Positions 62,544 to 64,000 of a stretch of 64,000 nucleotides of DNA are shown here, one piece after another. Numbering within the stretch: the first letter of the stretch is position 1; each line of letters opens with the position of its first letter. The stretch is from G965276765 sp965276825 (GTDB lineage Bacteria; Actinomycetota; Acidimicrobiia; Acidimicrobiales; Palsa-688): assembly GCA_965276825.1 (NCBI GenBank), contig OZ255630.1, positions 806,001 through 870,000 of the forward strand. Direction: 5' to 3'. The notes beneath the pieces are model-generated. The model was not told where the DNA came from. It searched no databases and saw nothing but the letters and a program-made list of their open reading frames with translations. The translations under genes were made by a program, and so were the position numbers.

Positions 62544-62987
62544 GTGCCGAGAAAATCCCAACCCAAGAAGTCTGCTGCCGCCAAGAAATCGATGTCCGAC
62601 ACCCACAAGGCTGCGCTGGCCGTGGGGCGCGACGAGGGGCGGGTGGTCCGCCGCTATCTCGAGGCCCTCGACGCCCACCGGCCCCGACCCGGCCGCAAGC
62701 GCACCCTGGACAGCGTGCAGCGCCAGCTGGACGAGACGGTCGCCGCCCTGGCCGACGCCACCGCCCTCGACCGGGTCCATCTCCTGCAGCGGCGCATCGA
62801 CCTGGAGGAGGAGCTCGGGCAACTCGCCGCCCACCAGGTGACCGACATCGAGGAGCTCGAAGAGGCCTTCATCCAGGCGTTGCCGGGCTACAGCGAGCGC
62901 AAGCACCTGACCTATCCCGCCTGGCGGGAGGCCGGTGTCCCGGCTCGGGTGCTGCGCGCCGCAGGCGTGCGGCGGGTCACCACCTGA
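62544..62987 (+). CDS. Conserved hypothetical protein, helical
   Basis: A 147-residue protein. A basic Lys-rich N-terminus (PRKSQPKKSAAAKKSMSD) is followed by a mostly helical, coiled-coil-like body: VVRRYLEALDAHRPRPGRKR, VQRQLDETVAALADATALDR, QRRIDLEEELGQLAAHQV. A conserved C-terminal block reads YSERKHLTYPAWREAGVPAR. The body reads like a widespread actinobacterial hypothetical; the function is unknown and DNA binding is possible. GTG 62544 lies 9 nt after TACCCT. Confidence 0.7.
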   Translation: MPRKSQPKKSAAAKKSMSDTHKAALAVGRDEGRVVRRYLEALDAHRPRPGRKRTLDSVQRQLDETVAALADATALDRVHLLQRRIDLEEELGQLAAHQVTDIEELEEAFIQALPGYSERKHLTYPAWREAGVPARVLRAAGVRRVTT

Positions 62988-63018
62988 GGGTGCCGTGCGG
63001 AGGCGACCTGGGCGGCCG

Positions 63019-63956
63019 TCAACCGTTCGACCCTCTCGCAACGGCACCTGCGGCCTGCGGCCGCCCAGGTTGCTTCCTTGCGGTCCCTGACCTCCAGCGG
63101 TCCGACACCGGTGACACGCCGATGGCCGCGGCGAAGCCGGCCAGGGCCCGAGGGGTGAGGTCCGGGGTGACCGCGCCGAGCAGCGCGTGGTCGGGGAGGA
63201 GGCCGTCGAGGACGTGACGGGCGAACATCCCCTCGTCCATCCAGGCGGCCAGCGCCGGCACCACTCGTCGCTGCCCCGGCCGGCCACCGTGAGGGTGCGG
63301 AGCCGCTCCCAGCTGACCGACGCGTCGAGGGCGGCCGACACCTCCCCCGATGCCCAGCGGGGCGAGGAGGCGGCCGGGGTGAGCTCGCGGAGGGGGTGAC
63401 AGGCGACGGCGGCCGCCCAGGCGAGCGGCCGCCCCGAGCCGCGTCGGCGCCTGGCGTCCATGCGCTGCATCACCGCGCCGGCCCACAGGGCGGCCACGAG
63501 GCGGGCCGGACCCGCGGGGGGTGGCCCCGTCGGGCGGCCGAGGACCCGGCGGACCGTGTCGGGGATCCGTCCCTCGTCGGGCGAGGTCGCCATCCAGGTG
63601 CCGCCCACTCGCAGCCGGGCGTGACACGACCCCCTGCGGTCCATCCCGAAGACCACCCCGACCCGGTCGCCGTCGGCCGGCGGGGTGTGGTGGGCGCGGG
63701 TGGGGCCCGGCGCGGACGGCGTGACGGCGGCGACGGCGTGGGCCCGGCCGGTGGCCACCACGACGACCGCGGCGACGTCCGGGGGCGCGACCATGCCGGT
63801 CAGCTCGTGGAGCGGGTGGAGGGCGCACAGCTCCAGCCCGGCGGGGCCGAGGCCGGCGAGGGCGGCGACCGGGCCGTCGCCGGTGGGGTCGCTCAGCTCG
63901 GCCACGTCGTCGACGAGGACCTCGAGCGGGTCGGGGGTGGGATGCAGCTCGGACAT
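63019..63956 (-). pseudogene. Conserved hypothetical protein with one frameshift
   Basis: From the start at 63956 (SELHPTPDPLEVLVDDVAEL) a coherent frame runs to SWERLRTLTVAGRGSDEW near 63265, then turns into low-quality sequence. A second frame picks up with PALAAWMDEGMFARHVLDGL, then GAVTPDLTPRALAGFAAAI, ending at 63019. The junction TGGTG would be repaired by one added G. No domain is known; the His-Pro and Leu-rich blocks (CALHPLHELTG, ACHPLRELTP) look like an internal repeat. It is either a recent pseudogene or an assembly error. Confidence 0.65.
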
Positions 63957-64000
63957 GGGGGGACCTCCCCTCGGCCGCCGGCCGGATCGCGGCGGGCGGA

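Overview
This is a 64 kb window of a very G+C-rich, gene-dense chromosome. Most likely it comes from an actinobacterium, and the gene set resembles the class Acidimicrobiia (inference; no 16S rRNA is present). Supporting signs are a BldD-type regulator with a c-di-GMP signature, an LCP/LytR_C wall ligase, treY-treZ, an actinobacterial glgC-glgA pair, tRNAs with encoded CCA, and about ten genes whose start codon lies 6-8 nt after a TANNNT hexamer, the arrangement expected of leaderless mRNAs.

Layout. 1-4.9 kb: the 3' part of glgX, a small membrane protein, a decayed cyclase, an AcuI-like reductase, a phospholipase-D-like lipoprotein and a flavin reductase. 4.9-11.3 kb: an LCP protein, a large SNF2 helicase with two small ORFs coupled behind it, and infA with an apparent CTG start. 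11.6-14.1 kb: glgC-glgA. 14.2-23.0 kb: a hopanoid operon on the minus strand, hpnC-hpnD-hpnE-polyprenyl synthase-shc-(hpnG::ispH fusion)-hpnH; the five junctions from hpnC to the fusion are start/stop overlaps or short gaps. 23.2-27.9 kb: a MerR-TetR fusion regulator, an aldehyde dehydrogenase, pirin, an MBL hydrolase and BldD. 28-32.3 kb: a second, frameshifted glgX, a Ca2+/H+ antiporter and an FKBP. 32.4-33.3 kb: tRNA-Cys with the scar of an integrated element. 33.5-40.9 kb: a basic protein, a carbamoyltransferase, an XRE protein and treY-treZ.

40.9-58 kb looks accessory. It begins at tRNA-Val(GAC) with an excisionase-integrase relic. It then holds a two-component system, relics of IS3, ISKra4 and ISL3 elements, a methyltransferase, a BAAT-type hydrolase and a VKOR/DUF929 disulfide pair. 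It also holds a divergent ECF-sigma / SCO / lipoprotein / zf-HC2 / CtaG locus and a truncated MFS transporter. From 58 kb to the end the DNA looks core-like again: a beta-propeller lipoprotein, a GGDEF-EAL protein, DedA and two conserved hypotheticals.

How the parts fit. Glycogen and trehalose genes (glgC, glgA, two glgX, treY, treZ) cover synthesis of alpha-glucan and its conversion to trehalose. The hopanoid operon runs from isoprenoid precursor supply (IspH, prenyl synthase) through squalene and hopene to adenosyl- and ribosylhopane. BldD and the GGDEF-EAL enzyme suggest c-di-GMP control.

A recurring oddity is short tandem duplications (16-29 bp units) that include the stop codon of the neighbouring gene. 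Several single-base frameshifts in G/C runs may be real decay or assembly error; the sequence alone cannot tell.
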